A stretch of DNA of 64,000 bases. Origin: CAWIJJ01 sp963836425 (GTDB lineage Bacteria > Acidobacteriota > Terriglobia > Bryobacterales > Bryobacteraceae). Below are positions 17,209-23,711 of the stretch, piece after piece. Below the pieces are notes generated by a model. It searched no databases, had not been told where the DNA came from, and saw only the letters and a list, made by a program, of their open reading frames with translations. The position numbers and the translations under genes were made by a program. The stretch is taken from contig CAWIJJ010000006.1 in the NCBI GenBank assembly GCA_963836425.1, forward strand, positions 496,001 through 560,000, in the 5' to 3' direction. Position 1 is the stretch's first letter, and every line of letters begins with the position of its first letter.

Positions 17209-18138
17209 ATGAAGAGAAGAACGATCCTCGGCGGAGCCGGCCTGGCCGGCGTCGCGGGACTGGGAAGCTGGGCTTACCGCACCGCCCCCACCTTTTGGCA
17301 GCAATACAGTTCAGATTTGAAACGCGGCGTGCTTCCGGCTCCGCGCCGTCCCGACCCGAAATCGTGGAGCGACCGGGGCATTTACGCCGCATGGCTGGGG
17401 CACAGCAGCGTCCTGATGAAGATCGACGGTTTCACCGTTCTCACCGATCCGGTGCTGAGCGAGCGCGTAGGAATCAACCTGGGGCTGTTCACGCTGGGCG
17501 TCAAGCGCATGGTGGCGCCCGCCCTGAGGCGTCCGGATCTGCCGAAGATCGACCTGGTGCTGCTCTCCCACGCCCACTTCGACCATTTCGACCTGCCCAC
17601 GCTGCGCCGCCTCGAAAACCGCGGCACGGCCGTCGTCACCGCCGCCCGCACGTCAGACCTGCTGCGTCCGGCGCGCTACCAGAGCGTGACCGAACTCGGC
17701 TGGGGTCAACGCACCCAGGCCGGTCCCGTCGAGATTCGCGCCTTCGAAGTGAACCACTGGGGAGCCCGCGTGCGCAGCGACAGCTACCGCGGCTATAACG
17801 GCTACACCCTCGCATCGGGACGGTTCCGGATCCTGTTCGGGGGCGACACCGCGGCCACCACGGGTTTTCGAGCCGTCCGCACCTCGCGGCCGTTCGACCT
17901 GGCGATCATGCCTGTGGGCGCCTACAATCCCTGGATTCACTACCATTGCACGCCCGAGCAGGCCTGGCAGATGGCGGGGGATGCCGGCGCCGAGTTTTTC
18001 TTCCCGGTGCATCACCAGACCTTCCGGCTCAGCCGCGAACCGTTTCGCGAGCCGATCGAGCGCGTCTATGCCGCCGCCGGCAATCATCCGGACCGGGTGG
18101 CGGTGAGCGAAATCGGCCAGCAGGTTCACATCGCGTAG
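17209..18138 (+). CDS. Tat-exported MBL-fold metallohydrolase (UlaG/NAPE-PLD-like)
   Basis: A 309-residue metallo-beta-lactamase-fold hydrolase. ATG 17209 opens with MKRRTILGGAGLAGVAGLG, a twin-arginine-type export signal. Metal motifs are AWLGHSSVLM, LTDPVLSERV, LLSHAHFDHFDLP, FEVNHWG, ILFGGDTA and HYHCTPEQAW, the layout of the UlaG/N-acyl-phosphatidylethanolamine phospholipase D-like branch. Substrate unknown. Pieces of this gene reappear at 21229-21305 and 23601-23688. It probably once preceded the amidohydrolase at 23712 directly, before the ~5.5 kb insertion. Confidence 0.88.
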   Translation: MKRRTILGGAGLAGVAGLGSWAYRTAPTFWQQYSSDLKRGVLPAPRRPDPKSWSDRGIYAAWLGHSSVLMKIDGFTVLTDPVLSERVGINLGLFTLGVKRMVAPALRRPDLPKIDLVLLSHAHFDHFDLPTLRRLENRGTAVVTAARTSDLLRPARYQSVTELGWGQRTQAGPVEIRAFEVNHWGARVRSDSYRGYNGYTLASGRFRILFGGDTAATTGFRAVRTSRPFDLAIMPVGAYNPWIHYHCTPEQAWQMAGDAGAEFFFPVHHQTFRLSREPFREPIERVYAAAGNHPDRVAVSEIGQQVHIA

Positions 18139-18151
18139 GCGCCGCGCAGCT
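18052..18151. repeat. Direct repeat, left copy flanking the recombinase/TA insertion
   Basis: The last ~87 bases of the metallohydrolase gene plus the following GCGCCGCGCAG occur again, almost identical, at 23601-23699. The two copies bracket the whole recombinase/toxin-antitoxin insertion, and only the right copy leads into a complete amidohydrolase gene. A duplication made during insertion, or a tandem segmental duplication that later diverged, would explain it. Confidence 0.85.
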
Positions 18152-18167
18152 ATGCCGGTGGAATGCC

Positions 18168-18439
18168 TTCTGATGCTTGGCTTTTCCGCCGTCCTTCCGG
18201 GTCAACCCGCGGGGCGACACCGCCGTCACCACGGGTCGCATCTCGACCCGACCCCGCCCGGCATGCAGTCCCTGCGGCTCGCCGCCGCCCGCCACCTCAC
18301 GTTCGCGCAAGCCTACGTCCCGCGCACCATCCCGAAGTTCGCCGGCACGCCGCTCACTGCCCTCGATCCCGACGACCTCCGCTACCTCCTGCGCCACGCC
18401 CGCCGCGACCGCCTGCTCACCGCCGCCGTGGAACGTTAG
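18168..18439 (+). pseudogene. Chimeric scar (amidohydrolase 5' end / hydrolase fragment) plus unknown protein fragment
   Basis: Bases 18168-18212 match the signal-peptide region of the amidohydrolase gene (CTGATGCTTGGCTTTTCCG). At 18212 the sequence switches to ~25 bases of the metallohydrolase gene (from GGGCGACACC) and then to DNA of unknown origin, open to 18439. That tail reads as a plausible C-terminal protein piece (IPKFAGTPLTALDPDDLRYL). The same switch point is present at 21229. No intact gene here. Bases 18440-18555 hold nothing I can identify. Confidence 0.6.
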
Positions 18440-18546
18440 CCTGCCCGCCGTGCCCCGCGCGTCCGCACCCAGCGCAGGCCCTCGACTCGGCTTGCTACCG
18501 CGGCGGGCTGGTAGAAAACTGGATTCCGGACGGCGGCTTTGGCCAC

Positions 18547-18574
18547 TTGCGGCCCATACAAGATTTTGTATACT
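18547..18574 (+). promoter_or_regulatory. Promoter with inverted-repeat operator for higBA
   Basis: TTGCGG (18547-18552) and TATACT (18569-18574) are spaced by 16 bases upstream of GTG 18581. A perfect inverted repeat ATACAA-GATT-TTGTAT (18556-18571) overlaps the -10 element. HigA-type antitoxins are known to bind such palindromes and repress their own operon, so this is the likely HigA site. Confidence 0.6.
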
Positions 18575-18580
18575 GTTGAT

Positions 18581-18740
18581 GTGGCCGACTCCAAACCTGT
18601 CGAGTTTCGGGGTAGCTCCCTGGAAGACCTGCGCGCCTTCCCTCTGACGGCCAGGCGCGAGGCCGGCCATCAGTTGGACCGGGTGCGTGGAGCTTGCCGC
18701 CAAGCGTTACCGCGAGTTGTTGAAGGAGCTAGGGCAATGA
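18581..18740 (+). pseudogene. higB: HigB-like toxin with internal deletion
   Basis: GTG 18581 begins a gp49/HigB-type mRNA interferase (KPVEFRGSSLEDLRAFP, ARREAGHQLDRV). After ~35 residues the sequence jumps out of frame to what should be the C-terminus: in the other frame ELAAKRYRELLKELGQ ends at TGA 18738-18740. The whole central, catalytic part is missing. The deletion leaves the N-terminal frame open straight into higA, so a HigB'-HigA fusion of 145 residues could be made. Toxin activity should be lost. Confidence 0.8.
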
Positions 18741-19018
18741 AGAAGCGACGTTTTGCCAGTGTATGGGACGCTGTCGAAGACACGCCCGAGCAGGCCGCCA
18801 ACATGAAACTGCGCTCGGTCCTGATGATCGCCTTGAAGGATCACGTCACCCGTGCCGGGATGAGCCAGGCGCAAGCGGCCCGGCTTTTCGGCGTCACACA
18901 GCCGCGCGTCTCCGACCTGATGCGCGGCAAGATCAACTTGTTTGCTCTCGACGCGCTGGTGAACATGGCGACTGCCGCGGGCTTGCGCATCGAGATGCAC
19001 GTGCTGGAAGCCGCATAA
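18737..19018 (+). CDS. higA: HigA-like antitoxin, XRE-family HTH
   Basis: A 93-residue antitoxin starting at ATG 18737, which overlaps the HigB stop (ATGA). The helix-turn-helix lies in GMSQAQAARLFGVTQPRVSDLMRG (~41-64), the HigA/HTH_37 type, followed by LDALVNMATAAGLRIEMHV. It would bind the operator at 18556-18571 and neutralise HigB, but its toxin partner is internally deleted, leaving an orphan antitoxin or regulator. Bases 19019-19267 downstream hold no recognisable gene. Confidence 0.88.
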   Translation: MKKRRFASVWDAVEDTPEQAANMKLRSVLMIALKDHVTRAGMSQAQAARLFGVTQPRVSDLMRGKINLFALDALVNMATAAGLRIEMHVLEAA

Positions 19019-19267
19019 ACGCGCGAACAACCCGGCGCAAAGCGCCCCAGCCACATTTCCTGGCTGTCGAGTTTGTCTGCGCCCGTTGGTCTTCGGCGAC
19101 CAGAACCGAGGGCGCTAACTCTGATTCCCCATGCCACCGATCAGCGCGAGCGGCCAGTGGCCACAACGGTACCGCTCCGCTCGCCCTACGCAGGAGCACT
19201 GATTACCGGCAGCCCGTCTTATCTCCGGCGCGGCCTCAGATCTTTTATGATCCGGTGGGCGCGGCGG

Positions 19268-19465
19268 CTACTCGCCCGTGAGATCGATTTCAATCCACTC
19301 CTTCGCCGTCTCCACGGGCGCGTTGGCTTCGGTCTGCTGTTCCCATCGCATGTCATCCACGATCACGATGGCCAGCCAGCCGCCGAGATGCGGCCGCTCA
19401 GTGAGCTGATACGTCTTGTTGTTGATCGTGTCTTTGAGATAACGCCGGAGAGCTTTTAAGGGCAC
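19268..19465 (-). CDS. Small protein of unknown function
   Basis: A 65-codon open frame from GTG 19465. Its composition (lysine, aspartate, tryptophan and glutamate, e.g. LKDTINNKTYQLTERPH and ETAKEWIEIDLTGE) is unlike the arginine-rich shadow frames around it, which favours a real or once-real gene. No family is recognised. It lies 27 bases downstream of vapC on the same strand and could be a cargo gene of the recombinase/TA unit, or a fragment. It has no counterpart in the second unit. Confidence 0.4.
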   Translation of the reverse strand: MPLKALRRYLKDTINNKTYQLTERPHLGGWLAIVIVDDMRWEQQTEANAPVETAKEWIEIDLTGE

Positions 19466-19492
19466 CAGTTCCAGTGAACGGGGCTTGCCGGG

Positions 19493-19906
19493 CTAATGCC
19501 GGACGATGTTGAGGCCGGGGATCTGCTCGAAGTGGCGGACGTTGCCGGTAACGACGCCGAAGCCGAGTTGCAGGGCGGTCGCGGCGATCAGCAGGTCCTC
19601 GAAGGCGATGGTCACGCCGTGCGCGGCCTGGTCGCCCTCGATGCGCCCGGCGAGCCTGGCGGTTTCGATGGTGACGGGGTGCACGGGCACGTCGCGGATC
19701 AGTTCGTCCACGAAGGCTTGGCGACGCTGCCGGCGTTCTTCCGTCCCGGCGCGCTGGACGCCGTGGACCAGTTCCACGATGGTCACCACGGACAGGCCGA
19801 TCTCCGCTTCTCCGTAATCACTTTTAAACTGTTCCAGGATCTGCCGGACGGTGTGGCCCCGCCGCTCACCGGCGATGACCACGCTGGAATCGAGGATCAG
19901 CCCCAC
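19493..19906 (-). CDS. vapC: VapC-type PIN-domain toxin
   Basis: A 137-residue PIN-domain endoribonuclease. The start is GTG 19906 (LILDSSVVIAGERRG), ten bases before the antitoxin stop. The acidic metal site is visible: D in LILDSS, E in VTIVELVHGVQRA, D in IAFEDLLIAATAL, and the terminal VVTGNVRHFEQIPGL. Known VapC toxins cut tRNA or rRNA. It appears intact and is the last gene of the recombinase-antitoxin-toxin operon, copy A. Confidence 0.92.
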   Translation of the reverse strand: MGLILDSSVVIAGERRGHTVRQILEQFKSDYGEAEIGLSVVTIVELVHGVQRAGTEERRQRRQAFVDELIRDVPVHPVTIETARLAGRIEGDQAAHGVTIAFEDLLIAATALQLGFGVVTGNVRHFEQIPGLNIVRH

Positions 19907-20199
19907 GTCGGCGGGTTCCACGGCTTGCGGTTGCGGACGATCTCTTCCACGTCGGCCGCGAAGTCCGGATCGAGCACTGGCCCGTCGCCGGATTCCTTCT
20001 CGTGGGCTTCCGCCAGCGCGATGCATTCGGAGATCGTGCGGCGCTCCGGAGCGGCGGCGCGGATGATGGCGAGCGGCTGCGCGTCGCGCTCGATCACGAC
20101 TTCCGTACCGGCCTGCACACGTTGCAGGATGGCGGCGATGTCGCGCACCGCATCGGCTTCACTCACGCGCAGGATTCGCGGCTCCATACCTGCGATCAT
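19897..20199 (-). CDS. Phd/YefM-type antitoxin
   Basis: A 100-residue antitoxin partner of the adjacent VapC. ATG 20199 overlaps the stop of the recombinase frame (CTATGA); an alternative ATG is at 20187. The N-terminal half (DAVRDIAAILQRVQAGTEVV, ERDAQPLAIIR) is the Phd/YefM DNA-binding and dimerisation fold. The C-terminal tail (DFAADVEEIV, WNPPTWG) is the toxin-wrapping segment and ends across the VapC start. It should repress the operon and inhibit VapC. Confidence 0.88.
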   Translation of the reverse strand: MIAGMEPRILRVSEADAVRDIAAILQRVQAGTEVVIERDAQPLAIIRAAAPERRTISECIALAEAHEKESGDGPVLDPDFAADVEEIVRNRKPWNPPTWG

Positions 20200-21050
20200 A
20201 GCGTTTCTTCCTCCTCGCTGTCCTCCTCGGCCTCGGTGGCCAGCGTATCGAACAGTTCCGCCACGGCCGCTGCGTCCCGGGCCGTGGCTGCGGCAGGTCT
20301 ACTCCGCAACGCATCCCGCCGCCCAAAAAGTGGCAGCCGCCCATCTTGCCCACCTGGGATTCGATCAGGTAGCCGCGCACCAGGGCCGTGAGCTGGGGCG
20401 GTCGAACGGCTCGCCCATGTGGGTCAGGAACACGGTGCTATCGTCGGTCCCGCCAGTGAGCAGCAGCGGGCGGGACTCCTGCATGTATTGTCGATCCACG
20501 CCAGCGCCCGCTCACCGATGGGGATCACGCGGTCCTTGCGGCCTTTGCCCTGGCGTGAGCGTGCCGCGGTCTGCGTCCAGGTCGTAGATCTTCAGGTTGG
20601 CCAGTTCCATGCGCCGAATGCCGGTGGAGGCGCCTCCGGGGCTGTGACATCCGCCTGTTGAATATCTGCTCGGCTTCCCGGGCGGTGGGCACGTACTTCG
20701 GCAGGCGGTGCTCCATGCCGGGCAGCACGATCTCCGAAGCCGGATTGTGGAGCAGATGGTTCTGCCGCGCCATCCACTCGAAGAAGCTCTTGATGGACTG
20801 CAACCGCGTGTGCTGCGTGCGAAAGCCGAGCGGCTGGCCATTGGTCTTGTAGTAGTAGAGCCAGCGTTGGTACCGCTACAGGATGGGGCGCGTCATCTCG
20901 ATGGGGGCTTCCAGGCCGCGCTCCTGGCACCACTCGTGGAAGTAGCCCAGGTAGGCGCGGCGCTTGTTCACGGTGTCTTCTGAGAAGCCGTGGGAGGCGA
21001 TCCATTCGAGGTACTCCGCGGTAAACGTCTGGAGCGGGGGCGGGCAACTC
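20196..21050 (-). pseudogene. Tyrosine recombinase remnant, copy A
   Basis: Read 21050 to 20196, the family sequence is AEYLEWIASHGFSEDTVNKR, YLGYFHEWCQERGLEAP, then an in-frame TAG (glutamate codon lost, ~20878). RYQRWLYYYKTNGQ, SIKSFFEWMARQNHLLHNPA and LPKYVPTAREAEQIFN follow. The C-terminal catalytic block (HxxR, GH, Tyr) is deleted: the sequence jumps from GKMGGCHF to the tail EEDSEEE..., with further frame changes between. So the core-binding domain survives and the active site does not. Its stop overlaps the antitoxin ATG. Copy B at 22244-23321 is its duplicate. Confidence 0.85.
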
Positions 21051-21172
21051 CGCGCATATAGCGGTAACGCCTACGTAAATTGTCTGGCCGCCGGTGTCAC
21101 GCGCATTGACGGTTTGAAAGGGGATTTTAGAAACGGGCTGGCGTAAGCCAGTACCGCGCTAAACTTCTACCA
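21051..21172. other. Non-coding junction between the two recombinase/TA units
   Basis: Bases 21051-21172 separate the N-terminal end of recombinase copy A from the second chimeric scar. I see no gene. GGCTGGCGTAAGCCAG forms a short imperfect hairpin near 21137-21152, which is a candidate boundary or recombination site but has no further support. Confidence 0.3.
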
Positions 21173-21490
21173 ATGCGTGCCGCCCTTCTGATGCTTGGCT
21201 TTTCCGCCGTCCTTCTGGGTCAACCCGCGGGGCGACACCGCCGTCACCACGGGTTTTCGAGCCGTGCGCACCTCGCGGCCGTTCGACCTGGCGATCATGC
21301 CTGTAGACTTCGGCGTGGGCTTCGTATTCGCCAACAGCGACAAGGAACCCCAACGCAGAGTTGAGCTTACCGAGGCTTCAGGCCCGATGGCGGTCGCGTT
21401 TTTTGGGGCGAGACCCCAGACGCGAGTTTGGAGCAACACAGCGGGCGGCGCCGATGTGGTTTCGTGTTTAGCCGCCGTGGTTACCGTCAT
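21173..21490 (+). pseudogene. Chimeric scar: amidohydrolase signal peptide joined to metallohydrolase fragment
   Basis: ATG 21173 repeats the first ~57 bases of the amidohydrolase gene (MRAALLMLGFSAVLLGQPA). It then switches at ~21229 to a ~77-base internal piece of the metallohydrolase gene (matching ~17837-17915), diverging after CTGTAG at ~21306. The join uses the same sequence as the scar at 18212, so it predates the duplication. Bases 21306-21490 stay open (SDKEPQRRVELTEASG) but match nothing I know. Confidence 0.8.
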
Positions 21491-21542
21491 GCCATAAGAA
21501 TAAACAGGGTGGACGTTGCTGGTCCGCCAGGTGCAACGCGGC

Positions 21543-21957
21543 TCAGATTTGGATGACGGTCAGGTTGGGAACCATCTGGAAGTGGCGTAGGTTCCGGGTG
21601 CCGGCCGCGTAGCCGAAGTGGAGGGCCGTCGCGCCGATCAGCAGGTCCGCGAACGGAATCGTTTGTCCGCTCCGCCGCGCCTCGGCGTCGATCTTCGCAG
21701 CAAGCTGGGCCATTTCCCTGGTGAACGGTTGTATCGGGATCGCCGCGAAAACGGTATCAAGGTACGCGCGCCGCTTCGCCGGCCTGCTCCGCGGTCTGAG
21801 CGCGATGCAGGCCGTATTCCAGTTCGATCACGGTAATGGAGGAGAGCACGATTTCGGTTTCCCCGTGCTCATGTTCGAGTATCGCCAGCAGTTCGCTTAC
21901 CGGCTTGGCGTCACGCTCGGCGGCGATCAGCACTCCGGAGTCGAGGACTAATCCCAT
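21543..21957 (-). pseudogene. vapC: VapC-type toxin, frameshifted (copy B)
   Basis: The first ~60 residues from 21957 give a PIN-domain start (LVLDSGVLIAAERD, LSSITVIELEYGLHRA) and then run to a stop near 21757. The remainder continues one frame over: RRAYLDTVFAAIPIQPFTRE, IPFADLLIGATALHFGYA, NLRHFQMVPNL, ending at TGA 21543. All three acidic positions are present but split across frames; loss of two bases in a GCGCG run near 21770 would explain it. Toxin copy B is therefore probably inactive, in contrast to copy A. Confidence 0.85.
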
Positions 21958-22247
21958 GCCGGCGGATTCAACGGTTCGCGGCGGGCATCGATGGCCGCTT
22001 GCACGTCTTTGGCGAAGTCGGGATCAGGGATGGGCGCGTAGCCGAGTTCCTCTTCGTGTGCCTTCGCCAGGGCGATACACTCGCTGATTTTGCGGCCTGG
22101 GCCGCGCGGCGTCTTGATGACGGCCACGGGACGATGGTCCTGCTCCACGATCACCTCGACGCCTTCCTGGACCTTGGCCAGCACGGCGTGGATATCGCGG
22201 GCGAGTTCGGCTTCTGTAATGCGGACCGTCGCCATCACTTCGATCAT
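21948..22247 (-). CDS. Phd/YefM-type antitoxin (copy B)
   Basis: A 99-residue antitoxin paralogous to the one at 19897. ATG 22247 overlaps the recombinase stop (CTATGA), and AGGAGG is ~17 bases upstream. It has RITEAELARDIHAVLAKVQEG, EQDHRPVAVIKT, ISECIALAKAHEEELGY and the tail DFAKDVQAAI...LNPPAWD. The tail overlaps the VapC start by ten bases, exactly as in copy A. Intact although its toxin is frameshifted. Confidence 0.88.
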   Translation of the reverse strand: MIEVMATVRITEAELARDIHAVLAKVQEGVEVIVEQDHRPVAVIKTPRGPGRKISECIALAKAHEEELGYAPIPDPDFAKDVQAAIDARREPLNPPAWD

Positions 22248-23321
22248 AGCCTTTCTTCCTCCTCACTGTCCTCCTCGGCCTCGGTAGCCAGCGTATCGAA
22301 CAGTTCCGCCACGGCCGCGGCGTCCCGGGCCGTGGTTGGCGTCTCCGGCCGCTCGAGGTGGGCGGCGGGATGCGTTGCGGAGTAGACCTGCCGCAGCAGG
22401 TTGATGGATACCCTGGTGTAGAGTTCGGTCGTGGTGAGGTTCGCGTGCCCGAGCATCTGCTGGATCACCCTGATATCGGCGCCGTTCTCCAGCATCAGGG
22501 TGGCCACCGTGTGGCGGAACAAGTGGCAGCCGCCCATCTTGCCCACCTGGATTCGATCAGGTAGCCGCGCACCAGGGCCGTGAGCTGGCGGCGGTCGAAC
22601 GGCTCGCGGTCCCGCCAGTCAGCAGCAGCGGGCGGGACTCCTGCCTGTACTTGTCGATCCACGCCAGCGCCCGCTCACCGATCGGGATCACACGGTCCTT
22701 GCGGCCTTTGCACTGGCGGATGATGAGCGTGCCGCGGTCTGATCTTTAGGTTGCCCAGTTCCATGCGCCGCATGCCGGTGGAGTAAAACGTCTCCAGGAT
22801 GGCGCGGTCCCGCAGGCCCTCCGGGGCTGTGACATCCGCCTGTTGAATGATCGCTCGGCTTCCCGGGCGGTGGGCACGTACTTCGGCAGGCGGTGCTCCA
22901 TGCCGGGCAGCACGATCTCCGAAGCCGGATTGTGGAGCAGATGGTTCTGCCGCGCCATCCACTCGAAGAAGCTCTTGATGGACTGCAACCGCGTGTGCTG
23001 CGTGCGGAAGCCGAGCGGCTGGCCATTGGTCTTGCGGTAGTAGTAGAGCCAGCGTTGCTACCGCTCCAGGATGGGGCGCGTCATCTCGATGGGGGCTTCC
23101 AGGCGGCGCTCCTGGCACCACTCGTGGAAGTAGCCCAGGTAGGCGCGCGCGTGTTCACGGTGTCTTGCTGAGAAGCCGTGGGAAGCGATCGATTCGAGGT
23201 ACTCGCGGCGGTAAACGTCTGAAGCGGCATGCGCCCGAGAATGGCACGCCGCTTCTTGATACTGCCTGGCCAGGAGCGGTCGGCCTGAAGATCCCAAAAC
23301 CATATACGGAATCCCTGGCAC
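22244..23321 (-). pseudogene. Tyrosine recombinase remnant, copy B
   Basis: Read 23321 to 22244, the family order is YRREYLESIASHGF, YLGYFHEWCQERRLEAP, then RPILER followed by TAG (~23058-23060; a tyrosine codon in the parent). QRWLYYYRKTNGQ, SIKSFFEWMARQNHLL, LPKYVPTAREAE and a region with short deletions follow. The in-frame catalytic end is LFRHTVATLMLENGAD, IQQMLGHANLTTTELYTRVS. HxxR, GH and the nucleophile tyrosine are visible here, unlike copy A. Several frame changes near 22560-22800 and the nonsense codon make it non-functional as written. The stop overlaps antitoxin B. Confidence 0.85.
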
Positions 23322-23600
23322 AACCGCGCTCAGGCCTTTGAAGCACCCGCACCGCTACCGCAACAGAGGCTTACCACAATTAACTGCGAGATGGCGCTGG
23401 CGATCTCCCCGGCAGCGCACTCCATCGGGTCGGACGATCTCGATGCCGGAAGGGATCGCGCCGCGCCTTCCACTCGTACGTGCCGTTGGCGTCGAGCGAG
23501 AAGCCGGCCGGCACGCGCATCCACGCTGCCGGCAATCGGGCAGCACGTCTGCGGCAGTGCGCTCGGGGGCTTGCTGCTGCGGCTCGACGGATCTCGTGGC
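23322..23600. other. Unassigned fragment region upstream of recombinase copy B
   Basis: No intact gene. On the minus strand a short open piece around 23440-23530 reads VPAGFSLDANGTYEWKARR, which looks like part of a real protein. It faintly recalls the start of DUF927-type phage/plasmid proteins, but the match is too short to claim. Flanking frames are broken. It probably belongs to imported DNA. Confidence 0.3.
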
Positions 23601-23699
23601 GCCGATCGAGCGCGTCTACGCCGCCGCCGGCAATCATCCGGACCGGGTGGCGGTGAGCGAAATCGGCCGGCAGGTTCACATCGCGTAGGCGCCGCGCAG
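23601..23699. repeat. Direct repeat, right copy flanking the insertion
   Basis: Near-identical to 18052-18151: the 3' end of the metallohydrolase gene (IERVYAAAGNHPDRVAVSEI) and its downstream spacer, differing at a few bases. It restores the ancestral junction leading into the amidohydrolase start at 23712. Confidence 0.85.
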
Positions 23700-23711
23700 T
23701 ATGCTGGTCGA

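Noticed and set aside
23440..23530. DUF927-type phage/plasmid protein fragment
   Set aside because: The resemblance rests on about 19 residues and cannot be confirmed without a profile search.
23391..23711. 107-codon extension upstream of the amidohydrolase
   Set aside because: It reads through unknown DNA and the duplicated hydrolase 3' end, and a signal peptide begins at ATG 23712.
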